Of a stretch of DNA of 64,000 nucleotides, positions 15,333-24,799 are shown in pieces. A model generated the notes under the pieces. The model was given only the letters and a program-made list of their open reading frames with translations, made no database searches and was not told where the DNA came from. Origin of the DNA: Pseudoalteromonas xiamenensis (GTDB lineage Bacteria > Pseudomonadota > Gammaproteobacteria > Enterobacterales > Alteromonadaceae); NCBI RefSeq assembly GCF_042431545.1, contig NZ_JBHLYX010000014.1. The stretch is one strand, 5' to 3'. Each line of letters opens with the position of its first letter. Within the stretch, counting starts at the first letter, position 1. The position numbers and the translations under genes were made by a program.

Positions 15333-18300
15333 ATGTCAAACGCATTACAGCACGATAACTTTTTCGTTATTCGTACACCGAGACTCAGTCTCACCACGCT
15401 ACATCAGTTAGCCGACAAGCCAGACGAATTTCAAGAACAATTAAATGATTGGCTAGAGCAAGATGAAGTAAAAGAAGCGCTTTATGCCGCCAGCCCCTCT
15501 TTACTTGAACGTGTGGCGCAATGGCGTGCTAAACCCGACTCAAAACAAGGTAAGAAGGTTGCGCAGGCGCTGCTAAAATACCTGATTCGGATGGCGTCTC
15601 GTCCTACACCATTCGGGCTTTTTTCTGGGATCACCTTGGGTCAAGTTGCCGAGCAAACCTCATTAATTTCAGGTTCGTTTAAACAGGACAGTCGCAAAAC
15701 TCGTCTAGATATGTTCTTCCTTTCAGCGTTGAAAGAACACGTCATTAAACACTATAGCCGAGCAGAATCGCTTCAATATCGACTGAACCCCTCTCATTAT
15801 TTTATTGAAAATCAATGCCGCTATATTGAAAGCTATCTCTCGGAAAAAGAAGTCCACTATCGCCTTAGTGCCATTGAAAGCGATGAATACTTTACGCAAT
15901 TTCTAGAGTTGGCCAAACATGGGTCAAGTTTTGAACGCTTGGTTAATGAGTTTGTCGCGTTGTACAGCGATGTGGAGCGCGAGGACGTTGAAGAATACAT
16001 TCAGTCCTTGATTGATGAGGGTATTTTAATTGCGGATGTTCCATTGCCATTAACGGGGGAGTCACCGGATTTAGCACTTTACCGTTCACTGGTGCGAGTC
16101 GGGGCAAATAGCGAAGCAGACAGTCTTGCAACTGCCTTATCCTTAATCGAACAGTTGGATCAGCAAGGATTTGGCGATATTTCAAAATACAAGGCGCTGA
16201 TCACGCACCTTGAAGGGCTTGGGATCCGTATCGAAGAGAACAAGCTGTTGCAAAGTGATGTATACCGTCAGTTCGAGCAATGCTCGCTAAGCGCACAAGA
16301 GTTGACCCGTGTGCAACGCACATTAGAGTTAGTTTCAATGTCGAGCGAAACGCCGTCAACCGAAGCGTTAAGTGCCTTTATGAGTGCGTTTCAAGCCCGT
16401 TTCGAAGGACAATTTGTTCGTTTAGACCAAATTTTGGACGATGAAACCGGTATTGGTATTTCCAGTGAAACCGGTTATGAAGCACCGCTGGTGGCAGGAT
16501 TACAACTTGCGAGAAGTGGCGGACAAGATACGGAAAAAGTACGCACAAGTCCTTTGCAAAAACTGATTGAAGAGGAGCTGACAAAATCGGCCAATCGCAG
16601 CAAATCTTGTATTACCATCAGTTCAAAGCAGCTCAAAGAAGTAGCGAAATTTAAAAGTGAAGTGGCCAACATCCCTTATTCAACAGGTGCGATGCTGAGC
16701 TTATTTGAAGATGAGAATGAGCGACCAGTCTTTAAATATAACGGGTGTTACGGACCCTCTGCGGCAAACCTTTTAGGGCGTTTTTGTCATTTGAACGAGA
16801 CACTGCAAGCGTCGGTAACTGACCATCTCGCACAAGAACAACAGCATATGGAAGACGTTATTCTTGCTGAAGTTGTGCATATGCCAGATGGGCGTCCTGG
16901 CAACGTTATCGCTCGTCCCCACTTACGACCGTACGAAATCGTCTTTATGGCGGACAGCAGTGTGGATCTTGAATATCAAATCCCGCTGAGTGATTTGTAC
17001 GTTTGGGTAGAAGGGCAAACAGTAAAACTATGGAGTAAGCGTTTGAATAAACGAATTATTCCTCGTTTGTCTTCCGCTCATAACTATGGTGCTAGAAGCC
17101 TAAGCGCCTATAAATTCCTATGTATGCTGCAATCTCAAGAAGGGAGTACGCCTGCCGTTATGCTGCCAAAGTGTGTACGTAGCGCGGCGTTTGTTCCACG
17201 GATCATGATAGACAACTTGGTTGTCTTTGAAAAAACATGGCGTGTAGAACGTAAAAAATTAGAAGCGGTGTTTGAAAAAGGTATTCTGAACACAACGAAA
17301 CTCAATGCGTTTTTAGAAGAATACCAACTCGACCGTTGGGTGAGTTTTTCCAGTGGTGATAACGTTCTACGGATTGATTTAACACATCCTGAAATGCTCT
17401 CGGTGTTAATAGGTGAAACTACCTATCATGAGACAATTGAACTAACCGAAGTATTAACGACCAGCTACCGCTCTCGAGTACGAGATGCGAGCGGCAATCA
17501 ATACAACAATGAAGTGATTGTGCCGCTGTTTAATACGAGTGCAAATCCACCTCGTCATTTTGCAACAAATCCACAGGCCAACATCACTGCAGCGCCGATT
17601 AAACGCCGTTTTAGTGCAGGCTCTGAGTGGTTAAGTCTCAAAATTTATTCTGGAAATACAGTCGTTGAACAATTGCTCACCGAAACGTTGATGCCATTTA
17701 TTCAAGCGCATAAAGCGTTATTTGAGAAGTGGTTCTTCATTCGCTATGGCGATCCTAACTGGCATTTGAGACTGCGCTTTCATGGTGAGCCGAGCAAACT
17801 TTGCGGCGAGTTGTTACCAAAACTCAATGCGTTGCTTGACCCTAAAGTAGAAGCGGGTGTGTTGCATAAAGTGGAATTGATGACCTATGAACGTGAAGTT
17901 GAACGTTATGGTGGTCCGAAATCCATGGAATTGGTTGAGCAACTCTTTATGCTCGACAGTGAATTGATTGCTCAGACCTGCACACTGGTCGAGGAATTGG
18001 ATGAATCACTTCGTTGGCGTGTGGCCATGTTGTATACGCACAACTTGTTTGATTTATTTGGCTATTCTCAAGAAACACGTTTCGATTTGATCTCTAATTT
18101 ACGCCAAGGTTTTGGTAAAGAATTCAATGAATCCGCCGCCCTCAGAAAGAAATTAGGGGAGCGCTATCGTGAGTACGAAACAACAATAGACAACGATTTC
18201 GCAAAATGGGCGACTTGGATTGAAAGTGGTCACCTTGATGCCGAGCTCGCGCCTTTGTTTTCGCTCGTAGCGCAATGGCGCGACCAAGCGGCTGGAGTTG

Positions 18301-18479
18301 TGTCACAGTTGAAGAGTCTAAATGCCAACGGTGATCTGAATTGCAGTTTGAATGATTTAATGGGTTCATTGTTACACATGCACAACAATCGTATGTTTAA
18401 GGCCTATGGTCGTGAGCAAGAGCTGGTGGTTCATGATTTAATGCGCCGTAAATATGTGTCGATGAAACACGGTAGTTAG
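15333..18479 (+). CDS. Class I lanthipeptide dehydratase LanB, full length
   Basis: A 1048-residue protein with both LanB halves. The large N-terminal domain (about 1-720) transfers glutamate from Glu-tRNA to Ser/Thr; RMASRPTPFGLFSG (near residue 90) is a strongly conserved family motif. The C-terminal SpaB-type elimination domain (about 760-1040) includes WLSLKIYSG and FFIRYGDPNWHLRLR. It dehydrates Ser/Thr in precursor cores so that LanC can form thioether rings. It is the only dehydratase in the window, so it must serve any lanthipeptide among the precursors at 0.4-7.2 kb. It sits 9 bases after lanC copy 2 and ends at a strong terminator. Confidence 0.93.
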   Translation: MSNALQHDNFFVIRTPRLSLTTLHQLADKPDEFQEQLNDWLEQDEVKEALYAASPSLLERVAQWRAKPDSKQGKKVAQALLKYLIRMASRPTPFGLFSGITLGQVAEQTSLISGSFKQDSRKTRLDMFFLSALKEHVIKHYSRAESLQYRLNPSHYFIENQCRYIESYLSEKEVHYRLSAIESDEYFTQFLELAKHGSSFERLVNEFVALYSDVEREDVEEYIQSLIDEGILIADVPLPLTGESPDLALYRSLVRVGANSEADSLATALSLIEQLDQQGFGDISKYKALITHLEGLGIRIEENKLLQSDVYRQFEQCSLSAQELTRVQRTLELVSMSSETPSTEALSAFMSAFQARFEGQFVRLDQILDDETGIGISSETGYEAPLVAGLQLARSGGQDTEKVRTSPLQKLIEEELTKSANRSKSCITISSKQLKEVAKFKSEVANIPYSTGAMLSLFEDENERPVFKYNGCYGPSAANLLGRFCHLNETLQASVTDHLAQEQQHMEDVILAEVVHMPDGRPGNVIARPHLRPYEIVFMADSSVDLEYQIPLSDLYVWVEGQTVKLWSKRLNKRIIPRLSSAHNYGARSLSAYKFLCMLQSQEGSTPAVMLPKCVRSAAFVPRIMIDNLVVFEKTWRVERKKLEAVFEKGILNTTKLNAFLEEYQLDRWVSFSSGDNVLRIDLTHPEMLSVLIGETTYHETIELTEVLTTSYRSRVRDASGNQYNNEVIVPLFNTSANPPRHFATNPQANITAAPIKRRFSAGSEWLSLKIYSGNTVVEQLLTETLMPFIQAHKALFEKWFFIRYGDPNWHLRLRFHGEPSKLCGELLPKLNALLDPKVEAGVLHKVELMTYEREVERYGGPKSMELVEQLFMLDSELIAQTCTLVEELDESLRWRVAMLYTHNLFDLFGYSQETRFDLISNLRQGFGKEFNESAALRKKLGERYREYETTIDNDFAKWATWIESGHLDAELAPLFSLVAQWRDQAAGVVSQLKSLNANGDLNCSLNDLMGSLLHMHNNRMFKAYGREQELVVHDLMRRKYVSMKHGS

Positions 18480-18494
18480 TCACGAGCCGTTGTC

Positions 18495-18522
18495 AAAAAA
18501 GCCAGCATTGCTGGCTTTTTTA
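18495..18522 (+). terminator. Rho-independent terminator after lanB
   Basis: GCCAGC (18501-18506) and GCTGGC (18510-18515) around ATT, flanked by A6 and T6, form a strong symmetrical terminator 15 bases after the lanB stop. Confidence 0.9.
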
Positions 18523-18589
18523 TTGTCTGGCAATTTCATTAAACTACGTCTAGGCTTTTTCCATGTGAATTAATAGGATAAAAATAATA

Positions 18590-19114
18590 ATGAAAGCAAT
18601 AATAAAGTGGCTGTCTGTATGGTGTTTTTGTAGCACGTTCAACGCAGCGGCGAATGCCGAATTGGCAGCTGAATTACGCGTATTTGAGCCATATTTTGGA
18701 ACGTGGCAAGCGGATTTTCCGGTCGCAGAAGGTCAACCGGCGATGCAGGACGTTTCACATTGGGCACGCGCGCTCAATGGCACCGCGGTGCGAACCTTGC
18801 ACTCCATCAATGACGGGCTTTACGGTGGTGAGTCACTGATTTTTTGGGATAAAAGCAAAAATAGTTTGGTGTTCTATTACTTCACGACGGCTGGATTCTA
18901 TACACAAGGCACGATGGAAATGGTGAACGATCACGGATTTATTGCCTACGAAGACGTGACGGGTAACAAAGACGGCATAACAAAAGTGAAATCCACCAGC
19001 ACGTTACGTGACGGCCAAATCATTGTCAGTACGCAATATTTGAAACAAGAAAAATGGACATCACCGGAAACGCGAGTCTACCAACCGAGTGAAAAAAACG
19101 TGAAGTTTAAATAA
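18590..19114 (+). CDS. Exported hypothetical protein, 174 aa
   Basis: An N-terminal signal peptide (hydrophobic stretch to about residue 22, cleavage near AANA) predicts a periplasmic or secreted protein. The mature part begins LRVFEPYFGTWQADFP and contains GGESLIFWDKSKNSLVFYY, reminiscent of DUF1579-like lipocalin-type proteins that fold around a small ligand. I do not recognise a specific function. It is transcribed alone, downstream of the lanB terminator and convergent with the lysozyme-like gene. Confidence 0.7.
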   Translation: MKAIIKWLSVWCFCSTFNAAANAELAAELRVFEPYFGTWQADFPVAEGQPAMQDVSHWARALNGTAVRTLHSINDGLYGGESLIFWDKSKNSLVFYYFTTAGFYTQGTMEMVNDHGFIAYEDVTGNKDGITKVKSTSTLRDGQIIVSTQYLKQEKWTSPETRVYQPSEKNVKFK

Positions 19115-19136
19115 GCGTGGGATGCCGTGACGACGT

Positions 19137-19781
19137 TCATTGGGCGGTTTTAAAAAACCAATCAATGGCGCGGTGCCACCAGCTTAGCTTGGGCGAGCGA
19201 GTACTCATTAAAAGGTGTTTTACGCGCTCGTTACGCTTAGCGGAAACCCCAACCCGATGGCATTCCAGCGCGGCGGCCTGCCAATCTCGAGCTTGAATTG
19301 CCGCATTGAACTTTGGCCATTTTGTCTGCAGCTGCGTCTGTCCCAAATTATAAATCATGTCGAGTAGCACCAGCTTGATACTGCGTGGCAGACTCTGATA
19401 AAACGACTCACCGTAAATGAGCATTAATTCATGTTTAAACTGGTTTATTTTTCCCTGTAGCACTTTTTGGCATGCTCTGTGAGACAAATATAGTTCACAG
19501 TGTTGGGTATAAAAGTTCGCTGCATAGCCGGGAGGCAAACGCTTTATTCGGTCAAATTCACTTAACTTGTGATCACGACTTGCCGCCCGCTTGGTGCGGT
19601 TTTCTCGTAAGGGCAGGTTGGCAAACGCCGCTTTATTTGGAATATGGAATCCAGCTCCAATGGTGGGATTGCCTTTTGAATCCAAATACAAGTGATTTAC
19701 TTCACCTTCATATAAACACAGATGACGAATGGCTCTGAGCTCATCCGGTTCAAAAGCTTTGAGTGATAAGCGATTAAACAT
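19137..19781 (-). CDS. Lysozyme-like glycan hydrolase (phage GH24 type)
   Basis: A 214-residue protein with a T4-lysozyme-like active-site pattern: CLYEGEVNHLYLDSKGN then PTIGAGFHIP (E, D and T in the order of GH24 muramidases). It would cut peptidoglycan. The start at 19781 is chosen because GGAGG lies 4 bases upstream; a TTG at 19802 opens the same frame without support. There is no signal peptide and no neighbouring holin, so how it reaches the wall is unclear. It may be a domesticated phage or toxin-related gene. Confidence 0.7.
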   Translation of the reverse strand: MFNRLSLKAFEPDELRAIRHLCLYEGEVNHLYLDSKGNPTIGAGFHIPNKAAFANLPLRENRTKRAASRDHKLSEFDRIKRLPPGYAANFYTQHCELYLSHRACQKVLQGKINQFKHELMLIYGESFYQSLPRSIKLVLLDMIYNLGQTQLQTKWPKFNAAIQARDWQAAALECHRVGVSAKRNERVKHLLMSTRSPKLSWWHRAIDWFFKTAQ

Positions 19782-20049
19782 AAAACCTCCGCATAACGAC
19801 AATGGCTATTGTTGCTACGGTTCCGTGTAATCGACCCAGTTATCAGTCCATATATTGATTATAGCGCCTGTATAAAAATCAAGCTTAAATACCGAGAATG
19901 ATCTCGAAAGATAACTTAAAAATCAGTCTTTATTACTATAAATAGAATCAATTCATTTGTATATACAAGAGGTTTTTCACTGAAGTCAGTCTCGAATCCG
20001 GAAAGTCGATAAAATTTAGGAACATTCTACACTTAAACAAAGCAGCATA

Positions 20050-20823
20050 ATGAAAGGTTCGCTAATGCGCTGGTGGTGGAGTGTCTTATTTGCAATTTAT
20101 TCGTGGTCCGTACAAGCGGTGTGTTACACCGTGATGGTTTACCATGGTGCAAATCCGCCTTATAGCTTTGAAAGTAATGGTCAGTTTAGTGGTTTGTTCG
20201 TTGATATTTTTGATGAAATCTCTGCACAAACCGGGCTGTGTTTTGAATATCTTCCCGTGTCTGTTGCGCGAGGGCAGCGCCTATTTGAAAAAGGAGAGAT
20301 TGATATTGAACCAGGCGTCAGCCCAACATGGCGACAAGAGTCGACAAATCCTGGTATTTATAGCTATTTCTATGCGCGCTCCAGAGAAATCATACTTGCT
20401 CGAGTTGGTCCCGTTTTAACTTCACCCGAACAGCTGTATGGCCAAGTCATGGGCCGTGTGAGAGGTTACCGTTATGGCGCATTTGAAGTGCATTTCAATC
20501 GAGAGAACGAAACGGATAAAATCACCGTGTATGACAATACCTCCGAACGCGAACTGCTTGCACAATTGTACCATCAGCGTTTTAACTACATGATGGTTGG
20601 GGATATTACCGCTGACTACTACAAGTTAACGCAGCCGGAATATCGCGGTTTTCAAGAAGTGTATGAGATCTCAAATTTACCTGTCGCGATGCGCCTACAA
20701 CCGCACCTCAGTCAGTTGCGCGATACATTGAATCGAGTGCTGGAGAAGATGGTCGAATCGGGAGATGTTGCGCGAATTTACGCGCAATATGGAAGCCGAA
20801 TGGATGATGCCCGTACACCCTAG
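20050..20823 (+). CDS. Periplasmic amino-acid-type solute-binding protein
   Basis: A 257-residue protein with a signal peptide (to about residue 23, SVQA) and the SBP_bac_3 pattern: GANPPYSFESNGQFSGLFVD and FDEISAQTGLCFEYLPV near the start and RLFEKGEIDIEPG. No permease or ATPase genes adjoin it, so it may act as a stand-alone sensor or a scavenger rather than a transporter subunit. An in-frame ATG at 20065, with AAAGG upstream, is a possible alternative start that keeps the signal sequence. Confidence 0.8.
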   Translation: MKGSLMRWWWSVLFAIYSWSVQAVCYTVMVYHGANPPYSFESNGQFSGLFVDIFDEISAQTGLCFEYLPVSVARGQRLFEKGEIDIEPGVSPTWRQESTNPGIYSYFYARSREIILARVGPVLTSPEQLYGQVMGRVRGYRYGAFEVHFNRENETDKITVYDNTSERELLAQLYHQRFNYMMVGDITADYYKLTQPEYRGFQEVYEISNLPVAMRLQPHLSQLRDTLNRVLEKMVESGDVARIYAQYGSRMDDARTP

Positions 20824-21380
20824 AACATCATGGATACTTGTACACCACTAAAAATGGAGTTTTGTGCTTCCCAGTCTTCGCTGTCGATTTGGCGATAGCG
20901 AGTAAACACTTCGACTTTGAATGGTTCAACATTGATACCTGCACCTACGCCGATGTAGCCATCAATACTGTTGTTTCTCGGTTTATCGTCCGTGTCGAGA
21001 TAAAAACCATCATTATAGGCGACACGGTGTGAGCGAGAGAGGTCGTAAAACAGCATTTCAAAGAGGTCTAAACCGACTTCACCATACACAAAGACATCCG
21101 CGAAATAGCCAACTTTGATACCGGTATCGAGGGTTGCATAACTTTCTTTGCGCTGTCGGTCTTTTACGCGTACATCGGCAACGCCAAGAGCAGAGCTGAC
21201 GCTAAAGCCAAACGGTGATTGATTAAAGTAACCCATTGCCTCAATCCCAACGCCTGTAATGGTGTCGGAATCATGCCATTCATTTTTAACTATCATTCCA
21301 ACAGACGTCGCATTTTGATAGGGCGAGTTGGCGTGAACAGAACAGGTAAATAACAGTCCTAGTATCAGAAGAATAGGCAT
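20820..21380 (-). CDS. Outer-membrane beta-barrel protein, 186 aa
   Basis: A signal peptide (about 17 residues, ending SVHA) is followed by alternating amphipathic strands ending in the aromatic residue typical of outer-membrane barrels (VQVSMMF). Its size fits an 8-stranded barrel. Function is unknown. It is convergent with the solute-binding protein gene, overlapping by 4 bases at the 3' ends. Confidence 0.65.
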   Translation of the reverse strand: MPILLILGLLFTCSVHANSPYQNATSVGMIVKNEWHDSDTITGVGIEAMGYFNQSPFGFSVSSALGVADVRVKDRQRKESYATLDTGIKVGYFADVFVYGEVGLDLFEMLFYDLSRSHRVAYNDGFYLDTDDKPRNNSIDGYIGVGAGINVEPFKVEVFTRYRQIDSEDWEAQNSIFSGVQVSMMF

Positions 21381-21652
21381 AAGACGAACTCCTTGTGGTT
21401 TTTAACCGGAGTGTAACGTGCGGAAACAGAACGAGTTGTAAAAAAGTGTCTGTATTTATTCATAAAAATTACATTTAGTCGCAATATTCGACGTCAAGAA
21501 TATTTGTATATACAAGTACTGTATCTCTTTATTTTGAGCGGGTTGGCAATTTATCTGTCCAGTTTGATGTTTTCAGCCTAGAGAAGGGCTGTAGCAGGAT
21601 TCGACTTTGCGAAATAACCCACTAGGGTGAAGAAATAGCCAGAGGTATTTGT

Positions 21653-21949
21653 ATGAATCACGCACATTTCGCTGCTTTAGTTGAAAATCCCCTCTATACA
21701 CCGATCGTTACACATTGTAGTGAAGCAACGCACTATTTTATTGGGGTTATCGATAACCGAGGAAATCATTACTTATTAGCTGATGACAATGGCGAACCAA
21801 TCTCGTTTGCTTCGCTGAAACAAGCCCAACAAAGTCTTCTGGACTTTAACCTGCGAGCAGCGTTCTTTGAAATGCATAATTCCGATACGGAAATGGTTGG
21901 CGGATTTGCTGACATCACCAGCTATATGCCTATCTACCTTTCGAAATGA
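21653..21949 (+). CDS. Small conserved-type hypothetical protein, 98 aa
   Basis: A soluble 98-residue protein without signal or membrane segment. The motif HYFIGVIDNRGNHYLLADD and a following helix (FASLKQAQQSLLDF) resemble small proteins annotated DUF6482, but I am not certain. It is a single gene between the outer-membrane protein gene and the DeoR-type regulator gene. Confidence 0.6.
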   Translation: MNHAHFAALVENPLYTPIVTHCSEATHYFIGVIDNRGNHYLLADDNGEPISFASLKQAQQSLLDFNLRAAFFEMHNSDTEMVGGFADITSYMPIYLSK

Positions 21950-21988
21950 AACAAAAAATCACCAAAGATCGCTTGAAAACTTAATTAA

Positions 21989-22024
21989 GTTTCGTTTAAA
22001 ATCTCAAAACTTTCGAAACGAAAC
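21989..22024 (+). promoter_or_regulatory. Inverted repeat upstream of DeoR-type regulator
   Basis: GTTTCGTTT (21989-21997) and AAACGAAAC (22016-22024) form a perfect inverted repeat with an 18-base spacer, ending 15 bases before the regulator start. It is a candidate operator for autoregulation and for control of the co-oriented glmS gene. Confidence 0.5.
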
Positions 22025-22039
22025 TTAACTATTCCATCG

Positions 22040-22813
22040 ATGACTAAACGCAACACGCAACAACGACGTCATACAATTTTGTCTTTAGTGAATGAACAGG
22101 GCGAAGTGAGTGTCGAGGCGTTAGCCGCAGAATTTGCGACCTCAGAAGTAACGATCCGTAAAGACTTAACTGCGCTTGAGCAAAGTGGTTTGTTGCTTCG
22201 TCGCTATGGTGGCGCAGTGGCACTGCCGCAAGAAATCGTCGCAAAAAGTGATGAAAAGCGCGATTCACAGCGGAAGCAAGCGGTGGCAAAGGCAGCCGCA
22301 GAGCTGATAAAGGATCATAACCGCATTATCATCGACAGTGGCCGAACAACAGCTGCAATGATCCCGATGTTGGTGTCAAAGCGAGGTCTTGTGGTCATGA
22401 CCAACGCCATCAATGTCGCGAACCGCCTGCTAGAACTGGAAAATGAACCAACATTATTGATGACAGGCGGAACGTGGGACCCGCATTCCGAATCCTTTCA
22501 AGGGCAAGTGGCGGAACAAGTGCTGCGCTCATATGACTTTGACCAACTCTTTATCGGCGCTGACGGCATTGATGTTGAAAGAGGCACAACGACCTTTAAC
22601 GAATTGGTTGGCTTAAGCCAAGTAATGGCTGAATCGGCTCGTGAAGTAATAGTCATGGTCGAGTCCGACAAAGTGGGTCGTAGGATCCCAAATTTAGAAT
22701 TACCTTGGCATAAAGTGACGACGCTTATCACCGACAACAACCTAGATAGCAAAACGCGTCTAGCGATTGAGAAGCAGGGCGTCACGGTAATATGTGCTGA
22801 TGTGAACGAATAG
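22040..22813 (+). CDS. DeoR-family regulator next to glmS (GlmR-like)
   Basis: A 257-residue DeoR/GlpR repressor. The N-terminal winged helix (residues 8-60) contains VSVEALAAEFATSEVTIRKDL. The C-terminal sugar-phosphate sensor domain includes IIDSGRTTAAMIP, VMTNAINVANRL, LMTGG and FIGADGID. It lies 38 bases upstream of glmS on the same strand. Regulators in this position (GlmR in Pseudomonas) control amino-sugar synthesis in response to hexosamine phosphates; the same role is inferred here. Confidence 0.88.
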   Translation: MTKRNTQQRRHTILSLVNEQGEVSVEALAAEFATSEVTIRKDLTALEQSGLLLRRYGGAVALPQEIVAKSDEKRDSQRKQAVAKAAAELIKDHNRIIIDSGRTTAAMIPMLVSKRGLVVMTNAINVANRLLELENEPTLLMTGGTWDPHSESFQGQVAEQVLRSYDFDQLFIGADGIDVERGTTTFNELVGLSQVMAESAREVIVMVESDKVGRRIPNLELPWHKVTTLITDNNLDSKTRLAIEKQGVTVICADVNE

Positions 22814-22851
22814 CCGACAGGCTCACACAACGTGCAAATAATGGAGAAATT

Positions 22852-24672
22852 ATGTGTGGAATCGTAGGGGCGGTCACTGAACGTCCAGTAAATAAAATTT
22901 TAATCGAAGGCTTAAAGCGCCTTGAATACCGTGGTTATGATTCAGCCGGTGTTGCACTTGCAGACAACGGTCAACTTCATACGGTAAAAGCGGTAGGTAA
23001 AGTCGCGAATTTGGAAAATGCGCTCGCGCATGCCGGTGTGAAAGGAACGACCGGTATCGCACACACCCGCTGGGCAACGCACGGTGGTGTTACAGAAACG
23101 AACGCGCACCCACATGTTTCAAAGAATCACATCGCGCTCGTTCATAACGGTATTATTGAAAACCACGCGAGTTTACGTGAAGCACTGAAGGGTGATGGAT
23201 ACGAGTTTTTGTCGGATACCGACACAGAAGTCATGGTTCACCTGATTCACCAATTGCGTGAACAACACACCTCGTTACTTGCGGCGGTGCAAGCGGCAGT
23301 AAAACAGTTCGAAGGCGCATACGGTACCGTTGTCTTTGATAAAAACAATGCCGATGAAATCATTGTGGCACGTTCTGGCAGCCCTCTGGTGATTGGTTTA
23401 GGCCTTGGTGAAAACTTTATTGCATCGGATCAATTAGCCCTACTTGCGGTCACCCGCACGTTCATCTTCCTAGAAGAAGGCGATGTGGCGCGTGTTACAC
23501 GTGAAACAGTGGAAATTTACAACCAAGCTGGTGAACGTGTTGAACGCGAAATCATCGAATCGACCATTCACCAAGACAACACAGGTAAAGGCGAATACCG
23601 TCATTACATGTTGAAAGAGATTTACGAGCAGCCAGTTGCCGTACGTAACACGTTGGAAGACCGCTTAGAAGGGTCTCGCGTGGCAGTAAAAGCGTTCGGA
23701 GAGCGTGCCACTGAAATTTTTAAAGACGTGAAACACGTTCAAATCATCGCTTGCGGCACATCATACCACTCAGGAATGGTTGCACGTTATTGGCTAGAGC
23801 AATTTGCTGGCGTAAGTTGCAATGTTGAAATCGCGTCCGAATTCCGCTATCGCCAATCGTTTGTACATGAAAATAGCTTGTTGGTGACCATTTCACAATC
23901 GGGCGAAACCGCTGACACGCTTGCAGCACTGCGTCTTGCAAAAGAGCAAGGCTACATGGCTTCAATGACAATTTGTAACGTCCCAGGTAGTTCGTTAGTC
24001 CGTGAATCAGACTTAGCGTTTATGACCAAAGCAGGCGCAGAGATTGGCGTGGCATCAACAAAAGCATTCACAACTCAGTTGGTTGGTTTGTTAATGCTTA
24101 CTGCGGCAATTGCACAGGAAAAAGGCATCGATGCAACACATATCGTGAATGCGGTTAAGTCATTGCCATCAAAGCTGGAAGAAGCGTTAACGCTTGCGGG
24201 TGGTATTGAAACGTTGGCAGAAGAATTTGCGGATAAACACCATTCCCTGTTCTTGGGTCGTGGTTCACAATACCCAATCGCAATGGAAGGTGCGTTGAAG
24301 CTGAAAGAGATTTCTTACATTCACGCGGAAGCCTATGCGGCAGGTGAGTTAAAGCATGGACCACTCGCGCTTATTGACGCAGACATGCCAATTATCGTTG
24401 TTGCTCCAAACAATGAATTATTGGAAAAGTTGAAGTCAAACGTAGAAGAAGTGCGCGCTCGTGGCGGTATTATTTATGTGTTCGCAGACAAAGAATCGCA
24501 TTTCGAGTCTGATGAGACTATGCGCGTGATGAACGTCAATCACGTTGAAGACATCATTGCGCCGGTTGTCTATACAATTCCATTGCAGTTGTTGTCTTAC
24601 TACGTCGCCGTAATTAAAGGCACTGATGTTGACCAACCTCGTAACCTCGCTAAGAGCGTTACCGTGGAATGA
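22852..24672 (+). CDS. glmS: Glutamine-fructose-6-phosphate aminotransferase
   Basis: It makes glucosamine-6-phosphate from fructose-6-phosphate and glutamine, the first step toward UDP-GlcNAc. The N-terminal Ntn glutaminase has catalytic Cys2 (MCGIVGA), HTRWATHG and HNGIIENH. Two SIS isomerase domains follow (ACGTSYHSG, ISQSGETADT, LGRGSQYPIAMEGALKLKEI). Length 606 is normal. The C-terminal codons (DQPRNLAKSVTVE) are the conserved site read by TnsD-type proteins, and a Tn7-like element sits 23 bases after the stop. Confidence 0.98.
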   Translation: MCGIVGAVTERPVNKILIEGLKRLEYRGYDSAGVALADNGQLHTVKAVGKVANLENALAHAGVKGTTGIAHTRWATHGGVTETNAHPHVSKNHIALVHNGIIENHASLREALKGDGYEFLSDTDTEVMVHLIHQLREQHTSLLAAVQAAVKQFEGAYGTVVFDKNNADEIIVARSGSPLVIGLGLGENFIASDQLALLAVTRTFIFLEEGDVARVTRETVEIYNQAGERVEREIIESTIHQDNTGKGEYRHYMLKEIYEQPVAVRNTLEDRLEGSRVAVKAFGERATEIFKDVKHVQIIACGTSYHSGMVARYWLEQFAGVSCNVEIASEFRYRQSFVHENSLLVTISQSGETADTLAALRLAKEQGYMASMTICNVPGSSLVRESDLAFMTKAGAEIGVASTKAFTTQLVGLLMLTAAIAQEKGIDATHIVNAVKSLPSKLEEALTLAGGIETLAEEFADKHHSLFLGRGSQYPIAMEGALKLKEISYIHAEAYAAGELKHGPLALIDADMPIIVVAPNNELLEKLKSNVEEVRARGGIIYVFADKESHFESDETMRVMNVNHVEDIIAPVVYTIPLQLLSYYVAVIKGTDVDQPRNLAKSVTVE

Positions 24673-24695
24673 TGAGACCTAATCTTTAATGTAAA
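24673..24695. other. attTn7 insertion point with target duplication GTAAA
   Basis: The 23 bases after the glmS stop end in GTAAA (24691-24695), repeated exactly at 42038-42042 on the far side of the Tn7-like element. A 5-bp duplication this distance beyond glmS is the classical outcome of TnsD-directed Tn7 insertion. Confidence 0.95.
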
Positions 24696-24761
24696 TGTAG
24701 ATTCTGAATAAAGTTGGAAACGTCTAAATAAAGATGGAAACAACTAAATAAAGTTGGAAAG
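24696..24761 (+). repeat. Right end: terminal repeat and three TnsB-type sites
   Basis: Sites AATAAAGTTGGAAAC (24707-24721), AATAAAGATGGAAAC (24727-24741) and AATAAAGTTGGAAAG (24747-24761) are direct repeats with 20-base period. The first sits 11 bases from the element tip TGT. Confidence 0.93.
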
Positions 24762-24790
24762 CAGGCTTCAAATTGTTGACCTGCTTTTTT
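24758..24790. terminator. Terminator inside transposon right end
   Basis: AAAGCAGG (24758-24765) pairs with CCTGCTTT (24780-24787), followed by T residues. It overlaps the innermost TnsB-type site and lies between the convergent glmS and GHKL-ATPase genes, so it can stop transcription from glmS into the element. Confidence 0.75.
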
Positions 24791-24799
24791 ATATGCTAG

